DNA of 64,000 nt from Falciphora oryzae (lineage: Eukaryota > Ascomycota > Sordariomycetes > Magnaporthales > Magnaporthaceae), in assembly GCA_000733355.1 (NCBI GenBank), contig JNVV01000013.1, positions 469,323 to 533,322 on the forward strand. The letters run 5' to 3'. The notes under the pieces were generated by a model. It did no database searches. It saw nothing but the letters and a program-made list of their open reading frames with translations, and had not been told where the DNA came from. Made by a program: the position numbers and the translations under genes. This document shows positions 34,383-45,900 of this stretch, piece after piece; positions within the stretch are counted from its first letter, which is position 1; each line of letters opens with the position of its first letter.

Positions 34383-35990
34383 TTAGGCATGCGTTTTCCA
34401 TATAGGCAATCTACCGAGTTTGTTTATAGCTGCTGTACAAAAAGCTAGGGTTTTTAAAGGAAAATATTCGTTAATATCCACCTGTTTTTGTTCCAACACC
34501 TTTTTAACGTACTTTAACGCCACAAGATTAGGGGGGACACGCCAATTTCGAATGCCATCTTTTAAAATATGGTACAAATGCTAAAAGCGTCCCGGGATAA
34601 CATAAGGTCGTCGAGGTTGTTGTCGGATGCGGTGGTTATTTCAAAAGGAAACAAAGTTTGCGAACTTTTAGCGGATAATAGGCATATAAATGAAAAGGAG
34701 GGCGATATTATCCATAAGGATTCCTTTAATATAAAAACCTTCTATCGCTAATTTGCTTAAAAAAATTTAAAGTTGTTAGTAATAAATTAATTTAAACAGG
34801 AAGGTACAAATATTTACACGCCAAAACTGGGCTTTGTTTGGGTACAATCGGGACCACCAACTTTCGATTTTAACGTTAAACACGCTTTTCCCAAAAATAA
34901 AGCATTTTTAAATAGGAATCTCCTCCGGCTCCTGCTATGCGGGTAATATTTCGGGGCCAAAAGTAAACGCAGTAGGTACTGCGGAAAAACTCTTTTATGC
35001 ATATGTCGTACTAGGGCCTACACCCGATAATACATTCGCATTTCCTTTTAGCCGAAGCTGCTTTGTTTTTGCAGCTAAGGCAGCCTTAGTAAAAAGGTAT
35101 TGCACCGCGCACAAAAGTTCCGTTTCCACTCCACGATTTGCACGGATAATAAGGGGGAAGAAGCTATAATATTTAACAACATGCAAATATTGCGTAACAA
35201 CGCTGCATGCTGTGCGTGCGCAAACGCCCACGTAAAACCAAGGAACAAAGCGAAAATGGGCATCGATAACTGCGTAAATTTCGATACCAAAAGGTGCAAG
35301 CTTTATATAGCTATCCATTAACCAAATCCAATTAGGGCCAGGGGTAATATACCCTCCTTTGCGCCGGTGTCCGTAATGGCGCCGTTTTTGCACGCTAGCT
35401 TCGTGGTAGGTGCGGTAAATTTCGAATGCCAATTTTTTTAAAGCACAAATTATTTGCTGGCGTATATAGGTGTACAAATGGTTACGGCCGTAGGAATGGA
35501 CGATATTGGTAGTATGCTTGTCAATACGGAAGTATTCGTTTAGTTGCTGCCGTATTAAATTCCGGAGTTCGGGAGTAAGGCGGCGCTGGATATCGTGCTG
35601 GAAGCGGAATCGTCGTAAGCCGGAAAGGGAAATAGTAAACCTTTCGGTAGAAAAGATTTCGAAGATTTCAACATTTGAATAAAAATGTTTAAAAAAAAGC
35701 TTTTGGATACGAGGGAGGAGGTTAGGGGTAAAAAGAGTTTAACCTTTGCGAGCTTCCACGCCCCATTTGCGCAAAGCCCGGTCAAACGTGCGAAGGGTGA
35801 AAAAAAGGTTTTTTTTAATGCGAAGCCATAATAAAATTTTGGCGCGGCTAATGCTTATAGCGTAAATTTAGGTAATAAAAGCGCGATACGGTTTAAGGTT
35901 AATGGAAAGGCGAAATATTATAAGCTAAAGAGTAAAAGGAGAAACAAATGGAAAAAAAGGAGGACGAAAAGGTATGGGGTATATATTAGG
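34383..35990 (-). pseudogene. Integrase (DDE, retroviral-integrase-like core) of the transposon, decayed
   Basis: One continuous minus-strand frame spans the whole region without frameshift but with about nine internal stops (first at 35739-35741, then from 34995 down to about 34560). Upstream is a helix-turn-helix-like part (FFTLRTFDRALRKWGVEARK). The core follows: GYITPGPNWIWLMDSYIKLA (first catalytic Asp, codon 35313-35315), GIEIYAVIDAHFRFVPWFYVG, then RANRGVET where the second Asp is Asn (35136-35138). IESWW (Glu at 34863-34865), LMDNIALLFIYMPIIR and NNHRIRQQ come later. These blocks match a fungal integrase-core family I know from many filamentous ascomycete genomes. Losing the second acidic residue and carrying many stops, the copy cannot be active. 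The distance from Asn to Glu (about 90 codons) is longer than the usual about 35-40, so an insertion or intron is likely. Confidence 0.82.
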
Positions 35991-36362
35991 ATATATCGGG
36001 TGTATATAAATGTATATACGTTTACATAAGTGTACCGGGTTTGTATATAAAGGTATATATATTAAATTCCGCATTTTTTAATATAATTTAAACGGATTTT
36101 ATTATATAATTTAATTTAAATTTATACATTTTACATGCAATTTTATTTAATTTTAATATAATTTATTCCTTATAAATACTAAAACTTATTAATAAAAATA
36201 AATTCGTTCTTTTATAGGTAAAGGTATAAAATGCAGCCAACTCCTATAAAGCCTTATTAGCTATAGTAAAATCCTGTGCCCCTTTAAAAACTCCTAGTTA
36301 TGCTGTGTAAGGAAGGGCTACATTATGTAGCCCTATGTAAGCCTATATCACCTCCTATCAGC
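35991..36362. other. Extremely AT-rich spacer inside the element
   Basis: The most AT-biased stretch of the window (36000-36200 is almost only A and T, rich in TATA and TTTAAT). It separates the 5' end of the integrase from the 3' end of the cysteine-rich gene. No frame. Confidence 0.6.
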
Positions 36363-37215
36363 CTAATCGCTGCTGTCGTCAAAAATGTTACCCGCCTTTT
36401 TGGCTTTCGCAACGGCAATTTGGGTTTGTAAATCGCGAACCATGCCCTTTATGCGCTTAACCAACAGGTTTTTGATTATATCGGCCCAAACCCCGTCGGT
36501 GGAATCTTTATCCCGCTTGCGTTTACGAGCTAAACTAGGGTTAGCCTTATAAATCTATGTAAGGATTTGTAGGCAGGGATATTTACAAGTCGCGGTAATA
36601 ACAAAAAAGCACTTATAGGCAGCGCTTAAGTACTAGCAATTCGTGCAAGCACCATTAAATACCAGCCGGTTACCCACTTTGCCCGCGAGGCAGTTGCCGC
36701 AAAAGCCAGTGCTTAAGTCGTACGCACACTTTTTGCACACCTTTTTACCGTTAGCTGGGTATATCAGTAGGTTACACTGGTGTTAAGGTTTGTAAAGGTA
36801 TGGAAATATTTACTAGGTGTGTTAATAAACGCGTACGCTACTAGCGCCTGCTGTTGCTGCTAGCGCTCCTTTTTAATAACGGTTTATACGAAGCGCGGAC
36901 CGTACTAAACCTTTTTGGGGTCGATGAAACGGGTAACCTCCTATTGCCACTTTTAGTTAAAATTTTTACAGGGGTGTATAGGGGTATACATACTTTGCTT
37001 CCATCTTTAAAGGCAGAAATCTCCCCGATCATTTTCCAAATGGCATTATTATCCGAATTTTGAAGGTTGCCGAACAGCCAACCAGTGATAGACATGGGGG
37101 AGCCCATCGTCGCTTAGGTAACCCTATCAGCCCGAGCGAGCGCTACGCCCTTATAGCTCCACTCAATAATATGGGCGTATTTCTTGGGGGTAAAGGCAGG
37201 CGCGGAGGAAAACAT
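36363..37215 (-). pseudogene. Cysteine-rich transposon gene, function unknown, nonsense-mutated
   Basis: The first part starts at ATG 37215 (MFSSAPAFTPKKYAHIIEW) and has TAA in frame after ADRVT. It continues with MGSPMSITGWLFGNL and ITLPLYTP-like hydrophobic text to about 36841. The second part is in another frame. It can be joined through an acceptor CACCAG and reads CNLLIYPANGKKVCKKCAYD, then FCGNC and GACTNC. It ends in a basic, helix-prone tail (RKRKRDKDS; VRDLQTQIAVAKAKKAG), stop at 36363-36365. The series of CxxC pairs suggests zinc binding. All three in-frame stops can be explained as CAA or CAG changed to TAA or TAG. I do not recognise the family. The exact donor is uncertain. Confidence 0.55.
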
Positions 37216-37709
37216 AGTAGGTAAGCCGGTATCAAGCGGTATAAGCGTCTATAAAAGCGGCTGCTAAGTCGCGGTCTTTTAATCGGGGGTTAACAGGGGT
37301 ATAAAGGTCTGTAAACGGTCGTGAATCCGAAAAAACCGGCGGGACATCCCGGACAACTTCACCTGAAAAAATCCCACCCAATATGTTAACAAATGTTTCA
37401 ACCGCCGTGGATTAACGAAAAATGGCCGTATAATAATAAAAAATCGCGCGTTTTAAAGCGCGTAATCCGTAAATTCCAAAAATATATGTATAAAGCCGTA
37501 ATAATCGCTGCGCGGTGGTGTAAAAGCAGTTATACTTACTTGACGTGGTGGTGGAAGTGTCGGAATCAAAAAATGATTACCGGGAAACGATTAGCGGCGA
37601 CTCAATTTGATGTGGGTGCAATAGATCCCTAGCTTTTGATTGGTCCAATCCAATTTGTGGGGACGTCCCTCCCGCACCTGCCGTGCACCTATTGAAATTG
37701 TGGCTCCAA

Positions 37710-37746
37710 TTGGGTTTTGTCTCGTCGGGCCTTATGCACTGCCGTA
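37710..37746 (-). repeat. Terminal inverted repeat, right
   Basis: Exact reverse complement of 32468-32504. Outer end is followed directly by CCCCGG. Confidence 0.93.
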
Positions 37747-37752
37747 CCCCGG
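37747..37752. repeat. Target-site duplication, right copy (CCCCGG)
   Basis: Direct copy of 32462-32467 at the outer edge of the right terminal inverted repeat. The next base differs between the two sides. Confidence 0.8.
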
Positions 37753-39892
37753 CAGCCCGGCGGCCAGCGCTTCATTCGGATCTCGGAACAGGCGCCCGCT
37801 GTCGAATGACTCGCGCTAGAGAAACGACAACGGACAAAACGCTCCGGCTCAAGACATGGGGAGTTCGATTTGCCCGTCGCCTTTTGGCCTGGGCTTCAGG
37901 CATCCATTCGCAATGGGGCGAAGAAAAGGAGGCCGAAAATGCACGATGAAATGAGTCTTAACGCATGGGGCCTCGTAATTAAGCTACCAGATGTAACTAC
38001 CATTAGGTGTGTCTGGATGCAGGAGGATCATATCAACCCAGAGCTACAAGGGGGGGGGAACGGCGGGAACGCCAGCGACCAATGGAAAAACTCGCAGCTC
38101 CCCTCTTCGAAGCAGCGTGACGTTGTGGGATGGGGTGTCTGGCCTCCTGAAATCCTCCGGGTGAAACAGCGGGAAAGGCGGTTCCTCCCCCAAGGGGCAT
38201 ATCGCGGATCATTGCTGAGAACATCAATGAAAAAAAATCCAGCCCTTCCAGCTGCCGAGCTGATCACCAGCTACCCGCCAAAGGCTGGCCACGACGACAC
38301 CCCACCCCCACCTGCCCCCAAGCCTCACTCCCACCACACCCTTCAAGGCTTGCCTGCAGGTTCATGTTGTCTGTGGATTGCTTCTTTTCTAGCGCCCACC
38401 TATTTGGACTCATCCCGTCTACCCCATCATAAAACAGGCAAATATAGAACGAGCTCCAGCAACCTGGTTGAGCCATGCCAAAGTGCCAACAAGTAAGTAC
38501 AAATAACAAGACAAACAGAAGCTGTGAGCTCAAGCGATCGAATTAGATATCATCATGCATGACAGTCGTCCGTCTACCACTACCACGTGTCTCGTGGCGC
38601 TACCCAGGCTTGTCCAGTTGTCCCGACATTCTTCCCTCGTTGCTGGCAGTGGAAGGGCACGCCGTTGTCCTCTCGGTAGTTTTACCATATGCGGCGCATG
38701 GTGGCAATGGTCCTCCAATCTCCATCCATCCCGGCCGTTAAACATTAGTGGGTGCACCTCGGTATATTCCTCCACCCCTTGCCTCATTCCCGCCACCCTG
38801 GCTCTCCCATGTCGGCATCCATGAGGAGATTGGCTTTGCTTGCCGTGTCGTATTTCGGTAATTCGATATCAATGGAGAATCGATCCGTGTTTTTGTGATT
38901 GTTTTGCCGAAGGCGCAGCAGCGGCAAGGTCTGGCCTTGTCCAGCTGGGAGTAAAAGTGTAGGTAGTCGAACAGACTCAGGGGTCGGCCGAACGACATCC
39001 ACACTGTCTTTGTTCCTTCTCTTTCAGGCTCTTTCCCCCCTGATGTGGCAATATCCAATCAAACAAGGCGAATGTCAGGAGGCAGGGGAAGCGGTGAGGC
39101 GGAACGAGAAACCATGTTGTGAAATAGGTAAATATAGCATAACCCTCTAGAAGCAGACGATGCTTCCATAGGAATACCACCCAAGATGGTGGAAAGGGAT
39201 TGTAGCCTCTCCCAAAAAAGCGTCCGTGACGACTATTCTGATCTAAAGCCTTCCCGCAAAAGCCAAAAACCCCGTCCGAGTCCTGCTGCCTGCCGCCTCG
39301 CCAGCAAGTCGAGCAGCTGTCACCGATATCCAGAAACGTAGAAAGAAATTTAAACAAATGGTTGAAAGGGCAACAAGAGTTGAAAGGACAGTGATCATGT
39401 ATAGGTAATAATATATGTAGTAGAACAAGCCTCCCCGCCAACGTTCAAAGTGCCCATCGTCTTTCTTTTTGTAACAAACGCGCCACGAAAGTTTTAAGTC
39501 AAAATTGCCGAGCCTCGGAAAAGATAAAGAGGGAGAAGGACAATATAAATAAAAGAAAGAAAAAACACAAGAAGGAGGGGGCTGCCCATCGAGGGGACAT
39601 AAGGTATCTCGGGGAGGGAATCGTTAAAAACGCCGAACTGCAAAACATCCCTTTCGTGTGATCGTGTCCATTAACCCAACCGGACCCATCTCCGAGATAG
39701 GCCTTTTGTGCGAATAAAATGGCTTGACACCCAAGTCTAAAGTGTGTTTTCTTCTCTTTTTTTGTTGTTTGCTGTGAGGAGGTTTCCCCGGTCTAGTTGA
39801 TCCCACGACGGCGTGTGCGAGTATATGTGAGTGCGTCTGTACGTATTGTGTGGTTGTGAAGATTATGCGGCGAGTAGCAGAGGGTCAAAAAC
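37753..39892. other. Intergenic, no gene supported
   Basis: About 2.1 kb between the transposon and the stop of the CP2 gene. GC-rich composition resumes immediately after the target duplication. Short overlapping frames only. The right end, T-rich at 39746-39770, probably holds the CP2 3' untranslated region. Confidence 0.5.
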
Positions 39893-42800
39893 TCAGAACG
39901 TCAGCCGGAGCTCGTAGCCGTCCTTCCTTGCCGTGAGCGCCGAGGCTGCATCGCTGGCGTTGGTCTGATCATCGACCGACATCTCCCACTCCCTTTTCAT
40001 GGCCGCCTGCTTGGAGGATGACGACAGATCTGAAATCTCGAGCGTCATGTCCTGGCCTTCGGGCAGTTCAGCGATCACGTCGTCGTCCATCTCGACCTCG
40101 AGCCCCTTTAGCACGTGGACGACCCTGACGACTTTAGGCGGGTCGACGTTCCACTTGGCCGATACCCGCGCCACGAATTCCTTCAGGGTTCTTTGCATCA
40201 GGTAGATGGCCCTGTGGAACTCCTTCGCCTCGGGATTGCTCGGGTTGGATCGTGCAATGTAGAAGCACGCAACCGGCTTCGCGCTGCGCTCTGGGGGTGG
40301 CCTGTATGAGGCATCGACGCCAAGAGCCTCGATCCACCCACTTAGATTTCCGGCCTCGTCCGTCCTAGATATGTTGACGGGTTGGTCGGACCCCTGCCTG
40401 GCCGTCAGGGGCGGATCGTCAAACTCCTGCCACTGCGCGTTTGCACCGGCGGCCGATGCCTGGGAGTGGAGCGAGAGGGAGCTCGGCGACGGCGACACAA
40501 GGGACGAGCCGGCCGCGGAGCTGCGTCCACTCCTTGCTTGCCAGGCGCTGCCCTCACGCGAATCGTTCTTCCCTCCCACATCCAGGGTCTCGCCGGGAAG
40601 AGATACGGGGTGCGCATCTGGGTCGTCGAGGTCCTCGCCGCGCAGGTACAGGACGCTGACAGGCCTGGTGCTGGTGAACATGTCTTGCAGGGTCTGGAGC
40701 TTGAAGTGCAGGTCCTCCTCGAGGGGCGGGCGCTGCGCCCCGGCGGAGCTCGTCGAGGACATTGACCAGGTTCGCTTGTGCTTCTGCACCTTTCCAGGCC
40801 GCTGGGAATCGTGGTTCTTGGCCTGCGACCCTCCGGACCGCTTGCGCTTGTTGAAATCCTTCATACCGCTCTCTGCCTGCGAGATTTGCTGCTTGAGCTT
40901 GTCGATCGACTTCTTGATGTGGGCTACGTCGTTGGACAGCTTGCGCTCAGCGCCGTGGTCGCGGAAGAGCTTGACCTTGCAGTAGCAGATCTCGGTCGCG
41001 GCGGGATCGGGGCTCGCCTGGGAGCTGCTGTCGATTGGGAGGGCCGAAGTCTTGGCGCAGAGCCTCACCGGGATGCCCTTGACGCCCTTGGAGTGGCTGA
41101 AGTCGGTCGACAAAAAGTTGAAGCGCACGGCAACGGTGCACTCGGCAGCGCCGTTGATACCGGGCGTCCAGACGACGGAAAAGCCATCAAACGATGACGA
41201 CTCGAGCTCGATACGGGTCCGCTTGTCGTCACCCTCGGCGGGCTGGCCAGCTTCAACATACTCAACCGCCTGCAGTTTTCCTCCTCTTTGATGGGCCTCA
41301 TTTGTTCCACGGCCTTCCTTCCACAGACTCCAGCACACGCCCGGCTTCTGCCGTTGCTGCTCGTCCTCGAAAGAGACGCGTACGAAAGTTCGGAAACGGG
41401 TGCCCGGCACGATGGGGATGGTCGGCTGCGTGTCGACGATAGAAAGCGAGTATGCCTGACCCTTGTTCAGGTACGTCACGGGGATTTCGTCGGCATGCTT
41501 AATCATGGCCGTCGGCGCGTTGAGCGTGGTGTGGAAGCGGAACTTCTCGGCTGAGGGCGGCAGGCCCAGGTTCAGGGGCATGGAATATTGCCTCGGCTGG
41601 AAGCCCACGATCGGGGACTGGGTCTGGAAGGTGGAGCCGATCGAGATCATACGGTCCTCGGCGGCGTCCGAGTCCATGGGCGAGCCGTCCTGGTCCATGG
41701 TCTCGTAGCCCGTGTCCTGGTGCACGAAGCTGGAGGGTGCGAAGGCGGGCTGCGCAGGCGGCGGCTGGATGAAGGGGTGGTGGAAGTGAGGCGCGGGCGG
41801 GTGGTGGAACGACTGCTGCTGCGGGTGATGAGGGTGCATGCCCGGGTGGAATCCGCCCGACATGTCCATCATGGTGGTGGCCGGGTGCATCTGGGCCTCC
41901 GAGGTGGGCATGGACAGCGGGGTCCCCAGGCCCATGCCGAGGGCGAGCGAGGGCGTGTGCAGGTCGCCGGCCTGCGGGTGGTAGAGGGTGTTGGTGCCCC
42001 CGGGCGTCGGGGTGTAGTAGCCGGGAGGCGCATTTGCAAAGTTGGAAAACGAGAAGGAATTGGGATCCATCAACGACGGCGTAAACTTGAAGAGGTCGTT
42101 GCCCGACGCTCTTGGCGTCGGGTCCTGGTCTCTGAATGCATCATGGCCAATGTTGTGCGGCCTGCGTGTGCGCGCGGGGCGCTGTCAGCTTTTCTTTTTG
42201 GTTCGTGAGGCCTGGGGATGGGGATAGAATGAGGAACAGAGGCAGGCACGCAGGCTGGTATCAATTGGGAACCTGTGACGGCAGGCGCAACCTAACCACA
42301 GGCCTGCATCGCGACGGGCTGTTCAGGACTCGCAGGAACTCGCAGCCCAGGTGACCGTTACCCAATGTCGCGCGAGGCCATCATGGAATTTGCGCGCGGC
42401 CAATGCAGAAAATGCGCACGCGCACATCGGATGGGATGTAAAAGGGGCAGAGCAAGGCATGGAATAACAGAAAGCACGGCAAGTGAAGCTGGAGGCAAAG
42501 ACTGAAGCGGCGCATACCTGTCCTGGTTACTGGGCACGACGCCTGGATGGTCTGGCGCGGCGATACCGACAGGTGCTGTCGACGACGTTCCGGGGTCTGC
42601 GGTGGTGCCGACATGGGGGAATTGCTCTCTAAAGGTGGCAAGCAGGTCATCCCCTGGCTTTGCCGAGCTCGTTCTGGAGAGGGCGCGAATAAGAAAAAAA
42701 AAAAAAAAAAAGCGCAATGTCAGAGACGTCCCCTATCGTATCGTGTGGCTTTTGATTCCCCTTCCTTGGTTCTTTCGTTCCTTTTCTTTTTCTTTCCCCT

Positions 42801-42912
42801 TCGCGCCCGCATGCCAGGGACTCGACTGCCCCCGACGACAAAGAGGCCAAACACAAATACAAGTAGGCAAGGCAAACAAGTAGATGGGAGGTACATACCG
42901 TTGGCGAAACAT
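39893..42912 (-). CDS. Grainyhead/CP2-family transcription factor
   Basis: Three exons, 42912-42899, 42673-42518 and 42161-39893 (2439 nt, 812 residues), phases closed; donors GTATGT and GTATGC. The start MFRQRTSSAKPGDDLLATFR comes from a 14-nt first coding exon and is an inference. Without it the frame would start at MMDPNSF and lose about 70 residues. A Pro/His/Gln-rich activation-type region (about residues 75-200) precedes the CP2 DNA-binding domain (about 225-430). Its blocks are KFRFHTTLNAPTAMIKHADE, YLNKGQAYSLSI, RTFVRVSFEDEQQR, SKGVKGIPVRLC and CYCKVKLFRDHGAERK. A basic stretch (NKRKRSGG) and a C-terminal ubiquitin-like dimerisation region follow. Fungal grainyhead homologues are known to control cell-wall remodelling and conidial separation. 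The intron before exon 2 carries an 18-base T run close to its acceptor. Confidence 0.92.
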
Positions 42913-45900
42913 AAGGGCGGATCTTCGAATGCGCTGTCCGAGGACAGCCGTCTCGTGGGGATATCAGCAGCGGAGGACCACCTCTTTTTCTTCTCGTTTT
43001 CCGTATCACCGTGGGCCCGAGCTAAGTGCGTGGTGAAAGTGCTAGCGCGCCAGGACGAGCCGGACTGTGTTGGCGAGCTCCAGGATGGCGGCCTAGCAAG
43101 CCGGTGGATGCGCCCTTTGAAACCCTTACTTCCTTTTCACGGGCTATCCTTCGCGATTCCGCCGCGGGACTAGCCAAGCCTCGCTCTGGTGCGGAGAGCG
43201 TTGTTGTAAAACCCGACAGGTGAGGGCGTGCGGCCGCGGGTGTTCGGTTATTATGCGACCGCCGTCCGAAAAAGAGGAGGGGAAGAAAAAGACACAAAAA
43301 ATATATATAATAATAAAATGATGCTAGAAGGGTAAATAGGCACAGCGAGCGAGCGAGGGGGCAAGCGAGTGTGGTGTTAGAGTAGGCGGTATGTGTATGT
43401 GCGTGCGCGCGCGTGTGTCTTATGCTTGAGTATGAGTGTGAGTGTGGGATGCGCGCGGGTGTTGTGTGGTTCCGGCGAGGAGGAACAAGCCGTCGCAGGA
43501 GAGGTCAGGTGAGAACGAGAGACAGACCAGACCTTCAGGCGAGCGCACACAGGGCACAAACACGTTGCCTTCTTTTTCTTCTAGTTTGTGCTTCGGGCGT
43601 CGGGAAGAGTGAGAACTTGTGCTAGAGAGTTGGGGAGGCGGACGAAGCGGTAAAAGGAAGAATTATACGAGAGGAGAGGCTGATTCCATTCGGTGGGTGT
43701 GCGGCTTGTACATCAAGTAAAAGGGATCAAATAAACGGAATGGGAAGTGGGTACTTTTCAGATATATGGTGGAGAGGGTGTCGAGAAGTCGACAAGGCGT
43801 GATCAAGCAACCTCGCTCTCTTCTTCCAATTCGGATCGAGGCTGTGGGGAGAAGTCGCCGACAGGGGAGGGGGTGTTGCTAAAGCGCACCCGACTTCGCG
43901 GGGTGGTGTATCTAGCGGAGGCGGGTTGGGTTGGGTCGAGCGTTTTGGAGCGCCTTTTTTTGGTGTGCCGAATGTGGAGGCAGCAGTCAGTCATTCACTC
44001 CGTCAGTCGGCCTGAGGGAGAGGAGAAGTGTGGTGGTGGTAATGGTGGGCCTGGCACTGCTAGCTCTTCTTACATAGTAGCACTCTTGTGTCCGTGGTCT
44101 GTGGCGCGCTTGTCCGTACAGAGTACAATGCAGCGCATAGTGAAGGGCCACTGTCTCGCTGCCTGCCGTGTCGAGCCAGTCAAGCCAGCGGCCGTTCTTT
44201 TGGGTTGGACCCTTCATCATCTCTACTCTTCCTTTCTCTCCCATCTTTGTTCCCTCCTCTGCTTTTTTTCCCGTCGCTTCGAGTGTCCGTCCTGTCATCG
44301 CCTCCTGTCAGGTCACCCGCCTTCTGACTTGCGAGCTGTCCTTGCCTCCTTGTCGCCGCCCAGGGTTCCCGGTCGCGGCGCAAGGAACATGCCAGACGGA
44401 TGTTTGTGGATGTGGGAAATCAGGTGGAGAGAGCCTCTCCATTCGGCCCAATTGGGCGGAGGCCTAGACGCCCTCCGTCGGCCGCGGGTACTTTGGCACT
44501 GTCACGGTGTCAAAGGGGATGGCAAGGTGGAGAGCCAGGATGTGAGACCCCACCTAGGCTAGCTCTGCTTGGCAGGTTTCCACAATACCGTCAGGAAAAG
44601 GCAGTGAGGGAAAAGGTACATTCGGCCAAAGTATCCCACACCTCCCGCCATCTGGCCGCTGCATTGGATGGCCCCCTCCCCTCCTCCCCATCCCCTCCGC
44701 TCCCTCCTTAGAGAATCCCTACCTTCCCTCCTGGCATCTGTCGAGGTTGGGACGGATCTCTGATCTGCGGGATCATCTGCTGGACCTTCGACCAACCGCG
44801 CCTGTGGCTGTCGCCGTTCGCATGCCACAATGCAAATTCCGTGTTGCTGACGGCGAGCCCGGCGCTATCCAATGCCGGCTAACAGATAGACCCAGCCTAG
44901 ATCGGCTGGCCTTGACCGTTCCTAGGCCTGCACGGACTCTCTAACTGCCATTGGAACGGTCTGATGGCTTTTTTTTTTTTTTTTCCTTACTCTCAATGAG
45001 TCGTGTGTGTGCTGGCAGACATGTAGGCTGCAGGGGAGGGAGCCTGCAACACTGCAGACGGGCAAAAGGGCCAGCCATCCCCTCGAGATCGATGCAGATA
45101 TTAGTATCGACTCCTCTGCCAATACCTGGGCCGGTCAGCATTTTCCCCGGCGATGTCCAGGTACAGTCGCCGAGACCGATACCTCGGGATTCTGAGCTAA
45201 TTGCTAGCCAAAACCCCGCCTCCCTCCCTCACTGACCAGCTTCTCTCGTCTTGACGCGATCCAGGTGGCGACAACAATCACTGTGGTGGCTTGAAGATTC
45301 TCATGTACTCCATCAGTGCATCTCTTGGCCAGCTCTCAAAAAGAAAGAAACACGCGGCCCTCTGGTGCAGGATACGAATGAAGCCTCGCACACGGTTTTT
45401 ATAACCACTTCGGCCGTTTCTGCTGCAGCTGCAGCTTTTCCCCTCCTGTCATCCCTCGTCAGCGTCAGAACCATAACAGGCCACGAGGGTGGGTTCGCAC
45501 CAGACGGACGAGAACGACCTCCACTCTGGCTGGATGGCTTGGGGAGGGGGTGGTGCGTGACGGGCATCCTACTTCGGTGTGCCGTGCGTTTCTCGACTCC
45601 GCGTCCAGGCCTGCCAGCATAAAACAAGCAGCAAGCATCGCACCCACCCACTGCCCGCCACCTCGGCTACTCTCGACGGGAGTCTGACGTGCTTGCATGG
45701 GGAGTTCCCGCCAACGGTGGTTCTCGCGTGCCTGCCAGTGTGTTTTTGGGGGACTCGATGGTTTATTTTGCAAACGCGTCGGCCCCGTTACCCCCCTATA
45801 CCGGCCAGAGTCGCCCCCGCCTCGGGCAACAGTCCCACACCCCCCAAATATATCTGTTGTTTTGCCCTAGTTCATATTTTAAGCGAGCGGCAGACGGCGT

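Larger units (their letters stand above)
32468..37746. mobile_element. AT-rich DNA transposon with integrase-like gene, 37-bp TIRs, 6-bp TSD (decayed)
   Basis: A 5279-bp element bounded by perfect 37-bp terminal inverted repeats that begin TACGGCAGTGCATAAGG and flanked by CCCCGG direct repeats. Composition changes from GC-rich outside to clearly AT-rich inside, most extreme at 36000-36200. Contents from left to right: a stem-loop, an unknown gene on + (32708-33805, one internal stop), a retroviral-type integrase pseudogene on - (about 35990-34383) and a cysteine-rich gene on - (37215-36363). Long terminal direct repeats, reverse transcriptase and tyrosine recombinase motifs were not seen, so it is not an LTR element or a Starship. 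Six-base duplications are known for Polintons, but those are far larger. I cannot place it in a named superfamily. The alternative boundary (TIR starting GTACGG, 4-bp TSD CCCG) cannot be excluded. Confidence 0.85.

Noticed and set aside
32468..37746. Starship, LTR retrotransposon or Polinton interpretation of the AT-rich element
   Set aside because: No tyrosine recombinase, reverse transcriptase or DNA polymerase motif was seen. Ends are inverted and not direct repeats, and the length is far below Starships and Polintons.
43747..44562. Plus-strand frame of 271 codons
   Set aside because: No domain, no splice context; text resembles a chance frame in GC-rich DNA.
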